Below are positions 63,101 to 64,000 of a stretch of DNA of 64,000 nucleotides, piece after piece. Every line of letters begins with the position of its first letter. Within the stretch, counting starts at the first letter, position 1. The notes below the pieces were generated by a model, which saw only the letters and a list, made by a program, of their open reading frames with translations, had not been told where the DNA came from and searched no databases. Position numbers and translations under genes: made by a program. The DNA is taken from NCBI RefSeq assembly GCF_000217955.3, contig NZ_AFOY02000004.1:248001-312000 (forward strand), given 5' to 3'. The stretch comes from Pseudomonas fluorescens HK44 (GTDB lineage Bacteria; Pseudomonadota; Gammaproteobacteria; Pseudomonadales; Pseudomonadaceae).

Positions 63101-63318
63101 ATTTCTTTGAGGGGCAGGAAGCCGTGGCGCTCAGAGCCGAAATCGACAAAGGCAGCCTCAAGGCTTGGTTCGATACGAGTAATCCGGCCTTTATAGATGT
63201 TGGCCTTCTTCTGCTCGCGTGCACCGGACTCGATGTCCAGGTCGTAGAGGCGCTGGCCGTCTACCAGTGCAACACGCAACTCTTCGGGTTGAGTTGCGTT
63301 AATCAGCATTCTTTTCAT
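60136..63318 (-). CDS. rne: Ribonuclease E
   Basis: A 1060-residue RNase E. Start [22 protein letters not shown]; the S1 domain (about residues 35-120); catalytic aspartates in [10 protein letters not shown] (about 300) and LIVIDFIDM (about 345); zinc-link cysteines in VCPRCNGTG (about 403). The C-terminal 550 residues are disordered: an arginine/glutamate-rich part made of [18 protein letters not shown] repeats, then Ala/Val/Glu/Pro-rich repeats that should bind RNA and degradosome partners. ATG 63318 is the proper start; frame to 63366 is upstream leader. Long plus-strand frame opposite is spurious. Confidence 0.97.
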   Translation of the reverse strand: MKRMLINATQPEELRVALVDGQRLYDLDIESGAREQKKANIYKGRITRIEPSLEAAFVDFGSERHGFLPLKEISREYFKKAPEGRVNIKDVLSEGQEVIVQVEKEERGNKGAALTTFISLAGRYLVLMPNNPRAGGISRRIEGEERNELREALNGLVAPADMGLIVRTAGLGRSSEEMQWDLDYLLQLWTAIKEASLDRSAPFLIYQESNVIIRAIRDYLRQDIGEVLIDSVEAQDEALTFIRQVMPQYASKIKLYEDSVPLFNRFQIESQIETAFQRVVELPSGGSIVIDPTEALVSIDINSARATKGSDIEETALQTNLEAAEEIARQLRLRDIGGLIVIDFIDMTPAKNQRAVEEKVRECLEADRARVQVGRISRFGLLEMSRQRLRPSLGESSGIVCPRCNGTGIIRDVESLSLAILRLIEEEALKDRTAEVRAQVPIPVAAFLLNEKRNSITKIELRTRARIVILPNDHLETPHFEVQRLRDDSPEAHINQSSYEIAAAAAEVEEVQPAAATRTLVRQEAAVKTAPARANAPVPTEVVAAPVVAPVAAPEPSLFKGLVKSLVSLFATKEEPAAPVVVEKPAAERPARNEERRSGRQQSRNRNGRRDEERKPREERAPREERAPREPREERQPREAREETPAVAREERAPRPPREERAPRAPREERKPRGEREERPVRELREPLDAAPAAAAAVTAVAEERPARQPREERAPRPPREERQPRAEQAAAAVAEEELPTSEEQLQEDGQENAEGDRPRRRSRGQRRRSNRRERQRDANGNVIEGSEESDTSEEPTGAELAAGLAVTAAVAGTVISAPAEAQAHQQAERATAAVTEEVAQVEAPVVEATTPVEAPVAPAVEVAPVREAQPEVQAGAEPVAVAEQQQPVVAAEPVVEAPVAEKAPEVREEQTAFNWVAETAAVEAPAPVAEAPAVVAEPAPVVEAPVVAEVAAPVVEAAPVSALTPSGRAPNDPREVRRRKREAERLQKEAELAGAAAPAVAAEPAPVVAEVVEAAPAPAAEVTVEPAAPTIDENLRSVEEVVEKKPEALEKEHEPKPLA

Positions 63319-64000
63319 GTAGTACCGTCGGTTTCCGGGCTGCCGGAAACGGCGTTCGGCACACACGACTTCTCACGGTCGGTGTCAGGTGCGTCAGGAG
63401 TGGTTGGCCACTCCAGTGTCTAGCGAGGTTCGACCAATTGGGCCGGAGTCGCGACGTACGCGTCCTGCTTGCTGTGGCTACTTAAGCACTCAGTCAGGAG
63501 GAGGAATCAACCGGCGACTGTGGACGAGATGAAGCGTCTAAATATAAGCCTAGTGCTACACGGTCCGACGGTTGTGCATCTCCACCCTACACGTATCCCT
63601 GATAATTCGGGTGCTGCCGCGCGCAGAATCCGCAGCGGGTTGGCATTTACCGTGTTCTCCAATGGGGAGTTCACGCTCATGGCTACACAAGACTGGGCGA
63701 GAGCTGTTTGGCTAACACTCAGCTTGTAACAGGCGTTGTTTCCGAAGCACTCGCTCAAGGGCTGGTTCGGGACTGACTGCACTTTGTGAACTGGCCGTAA
63801 ATATCGGCGCATCAGACGAGTGGTTACTCTGTTGCTGCGCTCGCTTCAGGCCTCATGTCACCTGCGCTTGTTACAATCACGAACCTTCCAATCGTTGCGA
63901 AAGCCCCGTAGGACGGCCTCGCGTCCTGATGAATTGCGTTGGTCAGGGCCGGCAATTTGCCGTTTGTCCTCTGTCCAGGCCGCTTTTGGCGGCGTTCGCG
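63319..64000. promoter_or_regulatory. rne leader and divergent promoter region
   Basis: About 680 bases without a supported gene. RNase E mRNAs carry a long structured leader on which the enzyme acts to control its own level, so much of this is probably the rne leader on the minus strand. A TACAAT -10-like box at 63871-63876 may drive the gene beyond the right edge, which in pseudomonads is usually rluC. Short frames on both strands here show no homology. Confidence 0.5.

Noticed and set aside
60130..63423. A 1097-codon open frame opposite rne
   Set aside because: It is the antisense of the rne codons with strong third-position GC bias; composition (Phe/Trp/Gly-rich) matches no protein, and rne itself has all catalytic motifs.
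63469..63812. Short frames in the rne leader on both strands
   Set aside because: They overlap each other on opposite strands and have no homology; the region is better explained as leader and promoters.

Overview
The window is high-GC Pseudomonas DNA, most like the P. fluorescens group. The housekeeping block at the right end (comEC, exbBD, lpxK, trm112-like, kdsB, LMW-PTP, murB, rne), REP/REPIN palindromes and the HisJQMP, FadE and DUF6124 genes all fit that genus.

Bases 1-25,727 are the right arm of an integrative element of the ICEclc/PAPI-1 type. A ParA-like ATPase (running off the left edge) and an AlpA-like regulator are followed by about 25 kb of cargo. The cargo ends at a 24-base copy of a tRNA-Gly 3' end (25704-25727), which I read as attR. 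A decayed paaX tail and a frameshifted sulfatase start lie just inside it.

The cargo is catabolic. It contains a 109-residue protein that keeps the active-site residues I know for 4-methylmuconolactone methylisomerase, a CatC-type muconolactone isomerase, three major-facilitator permeases, several candidate lactone hydrolases, a 3-oxoadipate-type CoA-transferase pair, a PcaF-type thiolase, and an acyl-CoA dehydrogenase/hydratase/CoA-ester lyase operon built like the itaconate operon of P. aeruginosa. Read together they suggest a complete modified ortho-cleavage route: methylmuconolactone to 4-methyl-3-oxoadipate, then acetyl-CoA plus methylsuccinyl-CoA, then mesaconyl- or itaconyl-type CoA esters, then C2/C3 products. 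No ring-cleavage dioxygenase or muconate cycloisomerase is visible, so entry would be at the lactone. Two LysR genes and a TetR gene with an apparent frameshift are the candidate local regulators; a porin and a DUF35/SCP-x pair complete the set.

From 25.8 to 40.4 kb lies a Tad/Flp pilus locus in three transcription units: flp-fppA-AAA ATPase-rcpC-tadZABC on the plus strand; rcpA-tadD-DUF3613 on the minus strand; tadE-tadE-tadG on the plus strand. Both plus-strand units are preceded by the same pair of direct repeats spaced 21 bases, a likely shared activator site. An AraC-type regulator sits beside the locus.

From 40.6 to 64 kb is core chromosome: a basic amino-acid ABC transporter with a HutC-like palindrome upstream, FadE, a transglutaminase-like protein, a GST, an ABC exporter, a stretch of REP-derived elements, then the comEC-to-murB envelope cluster. 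A 29-codon remnant of an iorA-type gene precedes a MobA-like nucleotidyltransferase, and rne with a long leader closes the window.
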